In this document: in pieces, positions 25,702 through 35,069 of the stretch
How positions within the stretch are numbered: the stretch's first letter is position 1
How the letters are laid out: each line of letters starts with the position of its first letter
Source of the DNA: Bradyrhizobium forestalis
GTDB lineage: Bacteria > Pseudomonadota > Alphaproteobacteria > Rhizobiales > Xanthobacteraceae
Direction: 5' to 3'
NCBI RefSeq assembly: GCF_002795245.1
Contig: NZ_PGVG01000003.1
Location: 310,001-374,000, forward strand
DNA length: 64,000 nucleotides
The notes under the pieces: model-generated
Seen by the model: only the letters and a program-made list of their open reading frames with translations
What the model was told of the DNA's origin: nothing
Databases searched by the model: none
Translations under genes and position numbers: made by a program

Positions 25702-27189
25702 ATGACCAAGCAACATCTCGGGCCTGTCGTGGTGGCAGCCACCCTGTTCTGCGCCTCTGTTGCCTATGCCCAACCAGTGCATGATGGCTTCTACTGGATC
25801 GGCGAGATGAACAAGGCTTCGGCGGTCATGGTTGTTGACACCAGCATTGTGGAACGGGATCTCGGTCGCAAGATTGCCGCCGCCATCGCGAAGGTGATCC
25901 AGGACGGCGAGCAGCCAGGCGCATCCCGCCCTGATGACTATCTGCGCATCGAACCCATGCTGATAGCGGCCGGAGGGGCCGACGTCACGCGGCTGCACTC
26001 GGGCCGCAGTCGTCAAGACATGTATTCCACCTGGCAGCGGCTGGTGTTGCGGGAAATGTACCTTGATAGCGCAGCGACCTTGAACGATTACCGCGCAGCA
26101 CTGCTGGGCCTTGCACGAACCGCGCCAGACGCCATCATGCCGGCCTTCACAATGGGTGTGCAGGCGCAGCCGATTACCTTGGGCCACTACATCTCGGGCT
26201 ATTTGGGCGCGCTTGAACGACAGGCCCAGCGTGTCAGAGAAAGCTATGCACGCCTCAATCTCTCGCCACTTGGAGCTGCCGCGGTCGGCACATCGAGCTT
26301 CCCCATCGATCGCAGGCAGCTCGCCACTCTCCTTGGCTTTGACGGTCCGATCGAGAATTCGTTCGACGCGAATCATGTCTCGCCATTCGATCTCGACGTC
26401 GAGGTCGCGGGACTGGCAACCGCCTCCGCAATAACCAGCGGCGCGCTGATGGCAGACCTCCTGGACCAATATCGGCAGATCCGGCCGTGGTTCCTGCTGG
26501 CGGCCAGTGAGACGACCCCGAGCAGCATCATGCCGCAAAAGCGCAATCCATTCCCGATGTTGCTCGCCCGCGAGCAAGCCACTCGGACATTGGGGCTGGC
26601 TCAAAGCGCGGTCATGCTGGCGCACAATATCGGGCCGGGCGTTATCGAATATCGCGGCGATGCTGCGAACAATGCGCTACGGGAGGCCACGCAGCTACAG
26701 GCTGCCATGGCGAAGCTGGTTCGAACCCTGCGCTTCGATGCCTCCCGCGCGCTCGAGGAGGTGAATGGCGACTATGCGACCACGACCGAGTTGGCCGACG
26801 TGTTGCAGCGAGATGCCAACGTCCCATTCCGCGTTGGTCACCATTTTGCGTCCGAGCTTGTAAATTTCGGAAGAGGGCACGGCTTGCGGGCGTCCGAATT
26901 GCCTTACGATGATGCAAAGAGAATCTTTGCGCAATCGACCAAGAGCTTGCTTGGTCAAGAGGCTGCCTTTCCGTTTTCCGAAGCTCGTTTTCGGGAGATA
27001 TTGACCCCCGAGAACATGGTTCGCTCCAGCCGCGGCCTGGGCGGCCCACAATCAGCAGAAGTCGCCCGCATGCTCGCCGCCCAAGAAGCGCAACTCGTGG
27101 CAGATAAAGGCTGGCTCGATGGTCGACGATCCGCCCTTGCGAAGGCGTCCACGGAGCTGGATGTGGTATTCGATCGCCTGAAGAACTGA
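25702..27189 (+). CDS. Argininosuccinate lyase/fumarase-superfamily protein with signal peptide
   Basis: The superfamily signature is clear: SSIMPQKRNPFPM matches the GSxxMxxKxNP loop, and the early LHSGRSRQDMYSTW equals the S-R/HT-region of argininosuccinate lyase. VQAQPITLGHYISGY gives the catalytic-His neighbourhood. The protein has 495 residues. It begins TKQHLGPVVVAATLFCASVAYAQ, a good Sec signal peptide, whereas true argininosuccinate lyase is cytoplasmic. The ATG at 25702 follows GGGGAAGAG. It is the last gene of the operon and probably cleaves an N-substituted aspartate-like or related compound outside the cytoplasm, delivering products to the adjacent importer. EDDS lyase is a related family member, so a metal chelator substrate is one possibility. 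Confidence 0.8.
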   Translation: MTKQHLGPVVVAATLFCASVAYAQPVHDGFYWIGEMNKASAVMVVDTSIVERDLGRKIAAAIAKVIQDGEQPGASRPDDYLRIEPMLIAAGGADVTRLHSGRSRQDMYSTWQRLVLREMYLDSAATLNDYRAALLGLARTAPDAIMPAFTMGVQAQPITLGHYISGYLGALERQAQRVRESYARLNLSPLGAAAVGTSSFPIDRRQLATLLGFDGPIENSFDANHVSPFDLDVEVAGLATASAITSGALMADLLDQYRQIRPWFLLAASETTPSSIMPQKRNPFPMLLAREQATRTLGLAQSAVMLAHNIGPGVIEYRGDAANNALREATQLQAAMAKLVRTLRFDASRALEEVNGDYATTTELADVLQRDANVPFRVGHHFASELVNFGRGHGLRASELPYDDAKRIFAQSTKSLLGQEAAFPFSEARFREILTPENMVRSSRGLGGPQSAEVARMLAAQEAQLVADKGWLDGRRSALAKASTELDVVFDRLKN

Positions 27190-27415
27190 AGTCCCAAACT
27201 CTCCGAACCGATCGAGCCGAGACGGGCGCGGCTGCATTCTTCCCACGAAGGGAGTTGCGGTGTGATGAGCTTTCGGACGTCTAGAGGAGGAACTCCCCGT
27301 AAAAGCGACCGTGTGTCCATCTGGGCTCGCGCTCGTGTTGGAAGGACGCTCTCTCCCCATTCTCACGATTTGAACGCCAAGCGACAATTTGCTGCGACAC
27401 TCTGGCTCGATGGCG

Positions 27416-28384
27416 CTAGTTTCTTCGGCGTTCACGCAGCTTGCGGAAGTCGTCGCCTGCGTGGTGTGACGAGCGTGTCAGCGGTGTCGCCGACACCATC
27501 AGGAATCCCTTGGTGTAGGCAACCTTCGTATAGGAGTCGAATTCGTCAGGAGACACGAAGCTGGCGACGGCATGGTGCTTGCGCGTCGGTTGCAGATACT
27601 GGCCAAGGGTCAGGAAGTCGACGTCGGCAGACCGCAAATCGTCCATCAATTGCAGTACTTCGTTCCTGGCTTCGCCGAGGCCAACCATGATCCCGGACTT
27701 GGTGAATATCTGCGGATCGAATTCCTTCACGCGTTGCAGCAGTCGAACCGAATGGAAATAGCGCGCCCCTGGGCGCACGGTCAGGTATTTCGACGGCACC
27801 GTTTCGAGATTGTGATTGAACACGTCGGGTTTCGCCGCCACGACTGTTTCGAGCGCGCCCTGTTTGCGCAAAAAATCCGGCGTCAGGATTTCGATTGTCG
27901 TGCCGGGGCTCGCTGCGCGGATCGCGGCGACGGTCGCAGCAAAATGCGCCGCCCCTCCACCGGCCAGATCGTCGCGATCGACCGACGTGACGACCACGTG
28001 CTCGAGCCCGAGCTTGGCGACAGCTTCGGCGACCCTGGCGGGTTCATCGGCGTCGAGCGGGCCGGGAAGGCCGGTCCGCACATTGCAGAATGCGCAGGCG
28101 CGCGTGCAGGTATCTCCCATGATCATGAAGGTTGCGTGCTTCTTCGCCCAGCACTCGCCGATATTGGGGCAGGAAGCTTCCTCGCATACAGTGACGAGCT
28201 TGTTTTCGCGCACAATGCGTCTTGTCTCGGCCCATGCGTTTGAGCCTGGGGCCTTCACGCGGATCCACGCCGGCTTGCTCTGCAGGGGCGTCTCCGGGCG
28301 GTTTACCTTCTCGGGGTGACGCGGCGCGTCCGGTCGCAGTATCGCGCGCGGATCGTTGTTGAGGAGATCGAGTATGACGGTCAT
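27416..28384 (-). CDS. lipA: Lipoyl synthase
   Basis: This radical SAM enzyme inserts two sulfurs into octanoyl groups on lipoyl domains. Both iron-sulfur cluster sites are intact: C67, C72 and C78 in [12 protein letters not shown], and C93, C97, C100 in [18 protein letters not shown] near the C-terminus is the conserved serine-containing tail that binds the auxiliary cluster. The 322 residues are the normal length. The gene is divergent from the aceE operon, whose products carry four or more lipoyl domains, so it is probably a dedicated extra copy. A housekeeping lipA is expected elsewhere in the genome. Confidence 0.96.
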   Translation of the reverse strand: MTVILDLLNNDPRAILRPDAPRHPEKVNRPETPLQSKPAWIRVKAPGSNAWAETRRIVRENKLVTVCEEASCPNIGECWAKKHATFMIMGDTCTRACAFCNVRTGLPGPLDADEPARVAEAVAKLGLEHVVVTSVDRDDLAGGGAAHFAATVAAIRAASPGTTIEILTPDFLRKQGALETVVAAKPDVFNHNLETVPSKYLTVRPGARYFHSVRLLQRVKEFDPQIFTKSGIMVGLGEARNEVLQLMDDLRSADVDFLTLGQYLQPTRKHHAVASFVSPDEFDSYTKVAYTKGFLMVSATPLTRSSHHAGDDFRKLRERRRN

Positions 28385-28615
28385 TTGGTCGACCTCGTGT
28401 GGCGCGAGAACCGAAGATAACGGCGCGGAGTATGCAACGCTGGCGAATTGACGTGCGGGAAAAATGCAAAGTCCGTCCGGCCACTGACATTCGTTGTTTG
28501 AATGAAGTGAGTCAAATCGATCGTCATCAGCGCATGCGCCAACTGTCTTCCTTCGAGCGCGCGGAGTCTTCTGTTCGGCGTCCGCTCATGCTGAGCAACA
28601 CCCGCGTTTGCCGGA

Positions 28616-28709
28616 CGGCCCAACTATCCGATCTTTCGGGCGGAACCAGCAGCTGGTTTTCCGGAGCTTCAGACAAGGGCCGGCCGATCATATCGGTGCT
28701 GTTGGGCCG
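28616..28709 (+). promoter_or_regulatory. Candidate upstream activator sites for the sigma-54 promoter
   Basis: CGGCCCAAC (28616-28624) and its exact reverse complement GTTGGGCCG (28701-28709) lie about 60-155 bases before the sigma-54-type promoter. This is the usual range for enhancer-binding protein sites. Binding by the DctD-type protein is inference. The rest of the 28385-28980 gap contains no convincing gene. Confidence 0.3.
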
Positions 28710-28771
28710 GTGACGGGCAATCCTGAGTAAAATTAAGGGCCTGCGCGCGATCGGTCGATCGCTTCGAGGTT

Positions 28772-28787
28772 TGGCACGAATGCTGCT
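28772..28787 (+). promoter_or_regulatory. Sigma-54 (-24/-12) promoter for aceE operon
   Basis: TGGCACGAATGCTGCT differs from the consensus TGGCACG-N4-TTGCW at one position (C for the first T of TTGC). The GG at 28773-28774 and GC at 28785-28786 have the required 10-base spacing. It lies about 195 bases before aceE. A sigma-54 activator gene is in the same gene cluster. Confidence 0.7.
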
Positions 28788-28900
28788 TAGATGGCTGCAA
28801 AAGAATAAGCAGCTCTGAACAAGCAAGGCGAGGGGAACGTTCGAATGCCAGCCAGCACTCCATCTTTAACCTAGAGCGACGGGCGATATCGCCTGCGTGG

Positions 28901-28936
28901 CATTGCGAGCTTCCGCCTCTGGGCGGCGGCGCAATG
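28901..28936 (+). promoter_or_regulatory. Leader hairpin upstream of aceE
   Basis: CATTGCG (28901) pairs with CGCAATG (28930) and internally CCGCC pairs with GGCGG, making a two-tier stem in the predicted 5' leader. GGCGATATCGCC, a perfect palindrome, lies just upstream at 28882-28893. No T-run follows, so a terminator is unlikely. A role in mRNA stability or regulation is inference. Confidence 0.45.
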
Positions 28937-28980
28937 AACGATGACGCCTGACTTCGGCCTGGCATGCAAGGGAGAGAGTT

Positions 28981-31668
28981 ATGACAGTCCTGGACGCGCA
29001 CGATCCGGATCCGCAAGAAACCCGGGAGTGGCTGGATGCCCTGTCGGCGATCCGGGGGCACCGCGGCAGTGAGCGCGCCGAATTCGTCGTCAACGCAGTC
29101 ATTTCTGCCGCGCGTGGCAGCGGCCTCGCCATTCAGCAGACGCTGACGACGCCCTATTGCAACACGATTCCGCTGGATCAGCAGCCGACGCTGCCGGGCG
29201 ATCGCGCCATCGAGCACAAGCTGCGTTCGATCATTCGATGGAACGCTCTCGCCATCGTCCTGCGCGCCAACAAGGAGAGTTCTGAACTCGGCGGTCACAT
29301 CGCGAGCTTCCAGTCCGCGGCCACGCTCTACGATATCGGCTTCGGTCATTTCTGGCATGCGCCGACGGAATCGCACGGCGGCGATCTGATCTTCGTCCAG
29401 GGCCACTGTTCGCCCGGCATCTACGCGCGGGCCTTTCTCGAAGGGCGGTTGAGCGAGGATCAGCTCCTCGGCTTCCGGCAGGAGACCGGCGGCAAGGGCC
29501 TGTCGAGCTATCCGCATCCCTGGCTGATGCCGGATTTCTGGCAGTTCCCGACGGTGTCGATGGGGCTGGGTCCGTTGATGGCGATCTATCAGGCGCGCTT
29601 CCTGAAATATCTCGAGAACCACAAGCTTGCCGAAACGTCCAACCGCAAGGTCTGGGCCTTCATGGGTGACGGCGAAACCGACGAGCCGGAGTCGCTCGGC
29701 GCGATCTCGCTCGCCGGCCGCGAGAACCTCGACAACCTGATCTTTGTCATCAACTGCAACCTGCAGCGGCTTGACGGGCCCGTGCGCGGCAACGGCAAGA
29801 TCGTGCAGGAGCTCGAAAGCGTTTTCCGCGGTGCCGGCTGGAACGTCATCAAGGTGCTGTGGGGCTCGGGCTGGGATCGCCTATTGGCGAACGACAAGAG
29901 CGGATTGTTGCTGAAGCGCATGGAGGAGTGCGTCGACGGCGAGTATCAGGATTTCAAGAGCAAGAGCGGCGCCTATATCCGCGAGCACTTCTTCGGCAAG
30001 TACGACGAGCTGAAGCAACTCGTTGCCGATATGAGCGACGACGAGATCTGGCAGCTCGCGCGCGGCGGTCACGATCCGGAAAAGGTGTTCGCGGCCTATA
30101 CCGCGGCGGTGAACCACAAGGGGCAGCCGACGGTCATCCTGCCCAAGACCGTCAAGGGCTACGGCATGGGCGAGTCCGGCGAAGGCCAGATGATCGCGCA
30201 TCAGGCCAAGAAGATGACGCAGGATGCATTGCGCGGTTTCCGCGACCGCTTCCAGGTTCCTGTCGCCGACGATGACCTGGCCAAGGTGCCCTTCATCCGC
30301 CCGGCGGAAGACAGTCCGGAGATGAAGTATCTGCGCGCCCAGCGAGAAAAGCTTGGCGGCAGCCTGCCGCAGCGTCGGCGCAAATCCGCGTCCTTGCAGA
30401 TTCCACCGTTGTCGACGTTCCAGCGGCTGCTCGACACCACCGGCGAACGCGAAATCTCGACCACGATGGCTTTCGTGCAGATGCTGGGCACGCTGGTGCG
30501 CGACAAGGCGATCGGCAAGCACATCGTGCCGATCGTGCCCGATGAATCCCGTACCTTCGGCATGGAGGGCATGTTCCGCCAGCTCGGCATCTATTCGTCG
30601 GTCGGCCAGCTCTATCGGCCCCAGGACGCCGACCAGCTCATGTATTACCGCGAGGACAAGACCGGACAGGTTCTGCAGGAGGGCATCAACGAAGGCGGCG
30701 CCATGTCGAGCTGGATTGTCGCGGCGACGTCCTACTCGACGAACAACGTGCCGATGATTCCGTTCTACATCTACTACTCGATGTTCGGCCTGCAGCGCGT
30801 CGGCGACCTCGCCTGGCTCGCGGGCGACATGCGCGCGCGCGGATTTCTGCTCGGCGGCACCGCCGGCCGTACCACCCTCAACGGCGAAGGCTTGCAGCAC
30901 GAAGACGGACACAGCCACGTGCTGGCCGGCACCATCCCGAACTGCATCTCCTACGATCCGACTTTCGCCTATGAGGTGGTGACCATCGTGCGCGAGGGCA
31001 TGCGCCGCATGTATGAGGCGCAGGAGGACGTCTACTACTACATCACCCTGATGAACGAGAATTATCAGCATCCCGCGCTTGCCGATGCCGGCAAGGGGGT
31101 GGAAGAGGGGATTCTCAAGGGGCTCTATCTCCTCAAGGACGGCGGCGAGACGGCGAAGAAGGGACTTCGCGTGCAGCTCGTTGGCTCGGGCACGATCCTG
31201 CGCGAGGTGATCGCGGCTGCCGATCTGCTCAAGACGGATTTCGGCGTGACGGCGGACGTGTGGAGTGCGACGAGCTTCAACGAACTCCGTCGCGACGGCA
31301 TGGCCGCCGAGCGATGGAATCTGCTGCACCCGACGGAACCGCGCCGCAAGAGCTGGGTCGAAGCGCAGCTCGAAGCACATCCGGGGCCGGTCGTGGCGTC
31401 GACCGACTACATGCGCAATTACCCCGACCAGATCCGCGAATATGTGCAGGCGGCCGGACGTCGCTACGTCGTGCTCGGCACCGACGGTTTTGGTCGCAGC
31501 GACTATCGCGTGAAGCTCCGCAAATTCTTCGAGGTCGATCGGCATTACGTCGCCATTGCCGCGCTCAAGGCGCTTGCCGACGAAGGCACGATCAAGCCGG
31601 CCGTCGTCGCGGAGGCCATTGCCAAGTACCAAATCGACGCCGGGCGCGCTGCGCCGTGGACCGTGTGA
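28981..31668 (+). CDS. aceE: Pyruvate dehydrogenase E1, homodimeric type (AceE)
   Basis: This thiamine-diphosphate enzyme decarboxylates pyruvate and acetylates lipoyl groups of E2. At 895 residues it is the single-chain form. ThDP-binding GDGETDEPESLGAI ends in the NCNLQRLDGPVRGNG segment, and ESHGGDLIFVQGHCSPG, LPKTVKGYGMG, PDESRTFGMEG and LQHEDGHSHVL are all AceE-type. Most alphaproteobacteria use the two-chain PdhA/PdhB E1, so this gene set is probably an extra complex of gamma/betaproteobacterial type. It is first in a co-directional cluster and the sigma-54-type promoter lies upstream. The start follows GGGAGAGAG. Confidence 0.96.
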   Translation: MTVLDAHDPDPQETREWLDALSAIRGHRGSERAEFVVNAVISAARGSGLAIQQTLTTPYCNTIPLDQQPTLPGDRAIEHKLRSIIRWNALAIVLRANKESSELGGHIASFQSAATLYDIGFGHFWHAPTESHGGDLIFVQGHCSPGIYARAFLEGRLSEDQLLGFRQETGGKGLSSYPHPWLMPDFWQFPTVSMGLGPLMAIYQARFLKYLENHKLAETSNRKVWAFMGDGETDEPESLGAISLAGRENLDNLIFVINCNLQRLDGPVRGNGKIVQELESVFRGAGWNVIKVLWGSGWDRLLANDKSGLLLKRMEECVDGEYQDFKSKSGAYIREHFFGKYDELKQLVADMSDDEIWQLARGGHDPEKVFAAYTAAVNHKGQPTVILPKTVKGYGMGESGEGQMIAHQAKKMTQDALRGFRDRFQVPVADDDLAKVPFIRPAEDSPEMKYLRAQREKLGGSLPQRRRKSASLQIPPLSTFQRLLDTTGEREISTTMAFVQMLGTLVRDKAIGKHIVPIVPDESRTFGMEGMFRQLGIYSSVGQLYRPQDADQLMYYREDKTGQVLQEGINEGGAMSSWIVAATSYSTNNVPMIPFYIYYSMFGLQRVGDLAWLAGDMRARGFLLGGTAGRTTLNGEGLQHEDGHSHVLAGTIPNCISYDPTFAYEVVTIVREGMRRMYEAQEDVYYYITLMNENYQHPALADAGKGVEEGILKGLYLLKDGGETAKKGLRVQLVGSGTILREVIAAADLLKTDFGVTADVWSATSFNELRRDGMAAERWNLLHPTEPRRKSWVEAQLEAHPGPVVASTDYMRNYPDQIREYVQAAGRRYVVLGTDGFGRSDYRVKLRKFFEVDRHYVAIAALKALADEGTIKPAVVAEAIAKYQIDAGRAAPWTV

Positions 31669-31691
31669 GACAGCGAGCCGAGGGCAGAGCG

Positions 31692-33257
31692 ATGAGTGGT
31701 CTGATCGACATCAAGGTCCCCGACATCGGCGACTTCAAGGACGTTCCGGTGATCGAGGTCTTCGTCAAGCCTGGCGACAGGGTGAAGGCCGAAGATCCGT
31801 TGGTTGCGCTGGAATCCGACAAGGCGACCATGGAGGTACCGTCGCCGCGTGAAGGCGTGGTGAAATCAGTGGTCGTCAAGATCGGCGACAAGGTGAGCGA
31901 AGGCACGGTGATCGTGCAATTCGAGGGCGCGGGCGCCGAGCAGGCCGAGGCGCGACCGGTCGTCAGCGCTCCGCCGTCGCCCGTCAGCGCGCCGGCTGGC
32001 GTCGCCGAGGTGCGCGTTCCCGATATCGGCGATTTCAAGGACGTCCCGGTCATCGAGATCTTCGTGAAGCCCGGCGACAGCGTGAAGGCGGAGGATCCGC
32101 TGATTGCGCTGGAGTCGGACAAGGCGACGATGGAAGTGCCGGCGCCGTTGTCGGGCACTGTGCGCGAGATCAAGCTGAAGATCGGCGACAAGGTCAGCGA
32201 GGGTGCGGTCATTCTCGTGCTCGCGACCGGCGAGGGCGCCGCGGCCGCGTCAGCAGCCGCTACGCCGACACCGGCGTCAACGGCACCTGCTGCATCCCCC
32301 GTAGCGCAAGCCGGCGCGGTGGACGAGAAAGCGTTCGCGCTCGCCTATGCAGGCCCCGCAGTTCGCAAGCTGGCGCGCGAACTCGGCGTGGATCTCGGCA
32401 AGGTCACGGGCTCCGGCAATCACGGCCGCATCCAGCGCGAGGACGTCGAGGCCTTCGCCAAGGGCGGGGCTGCGCCATCCAAGCCGCAGGCTGCGAGCGC
32501 AGGTGGAGGTGGTGTCGGCGGCATCGATCTGCTGCCCTGGCCCAAGATCGATTTCGCCAAGTTCGGTCCGGTCGACCGCAAGGAGCTCGGCCGCATCAAG
32601 AAGATTTCTGCGGCCAATCTTCACCGCAACTGGGTCGTCATCCCGCACGTCACCACGCATGACGAGGCCGACATCACCGAACTCGAGCAGTTCCGGGTGA
32701 AGATGAACAAGGAGCTGGAGAAGAGCGGCGTCAAGCTCTCACTGCTGCCGTTCATGGTGAAGGCGGCCGTCGCGGCGCTGAAGAAATTTCCGGAATTCAA
32801 CGCGAGCCTCGACGGCGACACGCTCGTCTACAAGAATTATTGGCACATCGGCTTTGCCGCGGACACGCCAAACGGCCTGATGGTGCCCGTCATCCGCGAT
32901 GCCGACAAGAAATCGATACCGGACATCGCCAACGAGATGAACGCGCTCGCCAAGCTGGCGCGCGAGGGCAAGATCAAGCCGGACCAGATGCAGGGCGGCA
33001 CCTTCTCGATCTCCTCGCTCGGCGGCATCGGCGGCATTTATTTCACGCCGATCATCAACGCGCCGGAAGTCGCGATCATGGGCGTCTGCAAAGGCTACTG
33101 GAAACAGCATTCAGCCGACGGCAAGACCTGGACGTCGCGTCTGACGTTGCCGCTATCGCTGTCCTGGGACCACCGCGTCATCGACGGCGCGGCGGCCGCG
33201 CGCTTCAACGTCCACTTCGCCAATGTGCTCGCCGATCTGCGGCGCGTGCTGTTCTGA
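31692..33257 (+). CDS. aceF: Dihydrolipoamide acetyltransferase E2 of pyruvate dehydrogenase, two lipoyl domains
   Basis: E2 transfers the acetyl group from lipoate to CoA. The 521 residues show two tandem lipoyl domains (residues about 4-80 and 108-185), each with [10 protein letters not shown] holding the lipoylated Lys. An Ala/Pro linker follows, then the E1/E3-binding domain ([23 protein letters not shown]). The catalytic domain ends with [18 protein letters not shown], containing the active-site HxxxD. The ATG at 31692 is 23 bases after aceE; an upstream frame from 31260 is a shadow. The acidic, nearly identical lipoyl domains are of the AceF type. Confidence 0.96.
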   Translation: MSGLIDIKVPDIGDFKDVPVIEVFVKPGDRVKAEDPLVALESDKATMEVPSPREGVVKSVVVKIGDKVSEGTVIVQFEGAGAEQAEARPVVSAPPSPVSAPAGVAEVRVPDIGDFKDVPVIEIFVKPGDSVKAEDPLIALESDKATMEVPAPLSGTVREIKLKIGDKVSEGAVILVLATGEGAAAASAAATPTPASTAPAASPVAQAGAVDEKAFALAYAGPAVRKLARELGVDLGKVTGSGNHGRIQREDVEAFAKGGAAPSKPQAASAGGGGVGGIDLLPWPKIDFAKFGPVDRKELGRIKKISAANLHRNWVVIPHVTTHDEADITELEQFRVKMNKELEKSGVKLSLLPFMVKAAVAALKKFPEFNASLDGDTLVYKNYWHIGFAADTPNGLMVPVIRDADKKSIPDIANEMNALAKLAREGKIKPDQMQGGTFSISSLGGIGGIYFTPIINAPEVAIMGVCKGYWKQHSADGKTWTSRLTLPLSLSWDHRVIDGAAAARFNVHFANVLADLRRVLF

Positions 33258-33273
33258 GATCGGGGGAAGCAGC

Positions 33274-35019
33274 ATGGCTCAGCAGATCGAAGTCAAGGTC
33301 CCTGACATCGGCGACTTCAAGGACGTCGCCGTCATCGAAGTCATGGTGAAGCCGGGAGAGACCGTGGCGGTCAACACCAGCCTCATCATGGTCGAGTCCG
33401 ACAAGGCGTCGATGGAGATCCCGTCCTCGCACGCCGGTATCGTCAAGGAGGTCAAGGTCAAGGTCGACGACAAGGTCAGCGAGGGATCTGTCATCCTGAT
33501 GCTGGAGACGGCGGGAGCCGCGGCTGCACCAGTGCCAGCGCCGGCATCGCCGCCGACCGCAGCGGCGCCACCCGTTGCGCCCGCCGCCGCGTCCCATTCG
33601 GGCAAGGCGGATCTCGAATGCGACGTGCTGGTGCTGGGTGCCGGTCCCGGCGGCTACTCCGCCGCCTTCCGCGCCGCCGATCTCGGCATGAAGACCGTGC
33701 TGGTCGAACGTTACGACACGCTCGGCGGCGTTTGCCTCAATGTCGGCTGCATTCCCAGCAAGGCGCTGCTGCACACGGCATCCGTGATCGACGAGGTCAA
33801 GCATCTGCCCGACCATGGCATCACCTTCGGTACGCCGCAGGTCGATCTCGACAAGCTGCGTGGGTTCAAGGACGGCGTCATCAAGAAGCTGACCGGCGGC
33901 CTTGCCGGTATGGCGAAGGCCCGCAAGGTCGAGGTCGTGACCGGTGTCGGCGCCTTCCTCGATTCGCATCATCTCGAAGTCGTCTCGGCGGGTGGCAAGA
34001 AGACGGTCAAGTTCGCCAAGGCCATCATCGCTGCAGGCAGCCAGGCCGTAAAGCTGCCGTTCCTTCCCGAGGATCCGCGGATCGTCGATTCGACCGGAGC
34101 GCTGCTGCTGAAGTCGATCCCCAAGCGCATGCTGGTGATCGGTGGCGGCATCATTGGCCTCGAAATGGCGACGGTCTATTCGACGCTCGGCGCGCGCATC
34201 GACGTCGTCGAAATGCTCGACGGTCTGATGCAGGGCGCCGACCGCGACCTGGTCAAGGTGTGGGAGAAGATGAACGCAAAGCGCTTCAACAAGGTCATGT
34301 TGAAGACCAAGACCGTCGGTGCCAAGGCGACCGCAGCCGGAATCGAGGTGGGCTTCGAGGGCGAGCAGGCGCCGGCCGGGCCGGAAGTCTATGACCTCGT
34401 TCTCGTCTCGGTCGGCCGAAGCCCGAACGGCAAGAAGATCGGGGCCGAGAAGGCCGGTGTTGTCGTGACCGAGCGCGGCTTCATCGACGTCGACAACCAG
34501 ATGCGCACCAACGTCGCGCATATCTTCGCGATCGGCGATATCGTCGGCCAGCCCATGCTGGCGCACAAGGCGGTGCACGAAGCCCATGTGGCCGCCGAGG
34601 TCGCCCACGGCGAAAAGTCATACTTCGACGCGCGGCAGATTCCGTCCGTTGCCTACACCGATCCGGAGGTCGCCTGGGCCGGCAAGACTGAGGACGAGTG
34701 CAAGGCCGAGGGCATCAAGTTCGGCAAGTCGGTCTTCCCGTGGGCGGCCTCCGGTCGCGCCATCGCCAATGGCCGTGACGAGGGTTTTACCAAGCTGCTG
34801 TTCGACGCGGCGACACACCGCGTGATCGGCGGCGGCATCGTCGGCACCCATGCGGGCGATCTCATCAGCGAGATCTGCCTTGCCGTCGAGATGGGCTGCG
34901 AGCCAGCCGATATCGGCAAGACCATTCATCCGCACCCGACGCTCGGCGAGTCCATCGGCATGGCAGCGGAGGTTTTTGAGGGGCACTGCACCGATCTGCC
35001 GCCGCAGAAAAAGAAATAG
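33274..35019 (+). CDS. lpd: Dihydrolipoamide dehydrogenase E3 with N-terminal lipoyl domain
   Basis: E3 re-oxidises dihydrolipoamide with NAD+. Residues about 3-80 form a lipoyl domain ([13 protein letters not shown]), followed by an Ala/Pro linker to about 110. The flavoprotein follows: FAD motif [17 protein letters not shown], redox disulfide [19 protein letters not shown] motif [12 protein letters not shown], and the C-terminal [15 protein letters not shown] with the catalytic His-Glu pair. The 581 residues equal 470 for E3 plus the extra domain. This E3 form is known from betaproteobacterial and neisserial PDH operons, and it fits the AceE-type E1. Confidence 0.95.
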   Translation: MAQQIEVKVPDIGDFKDVAVIEVMVKPGETVAVNTSLIMVESDKASMEIPSSHAGIVKEVKVKVDDKVSEGSVILMLETAGAAAAPVPAPASPPTAAAPPVAPAAASHSGKADLECDVLVLGAGPGGYSAAFRAADLGMKTVLVERYDTLGGVCLNVGCIPSKALLHTASVIDEVKHLPDHGITFGTPQVDLDKLRGFKDGVIKKLTGGLAGMAKARKVEVVTGVGAFLDSHHLEVVSAGGKKTVKFAKAIIAAGSQAVKLPFLPEDPRIVDSTGALLLKSIPKRMLVIGGGIIGLEMATVYSTLGARIDVVEMLDGLMQGADRDLVKVWEKMNAKRFNKVMLKTKTVGAKATAAGIEVGFEGEQAPAGPEVYDLVLVSVGRSPNGKKIGAEKAGVVVTERGFIDVDNQMRTNVAHIFAIGDIVGQPMLAHKAVHEAHVAAEVAHGEKSYFDARQIPSVAYTDPEVAWAGKTEDECKAEGIKFGKSVFPWAASGRAIANGRDEGFTKLLFDAATHRVIGGGIVGTHAGDLISEICLAVEMGCEPADIGKTIHPHPTLGESIGMAAEVFEGHCTDLPPQKKK

Positions 35020-35069
35020 CGCCGTCTGCCTTCTAAGCAGCGGGCAGCGAGATAAGGGAGGGAGAAACA

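Noticed and set aside
29881..31632. 583-residue minus-strand frame inside aceE
   Set aside because: It is antisense to an intact aceE with all family motifs and has no recognisable domain.
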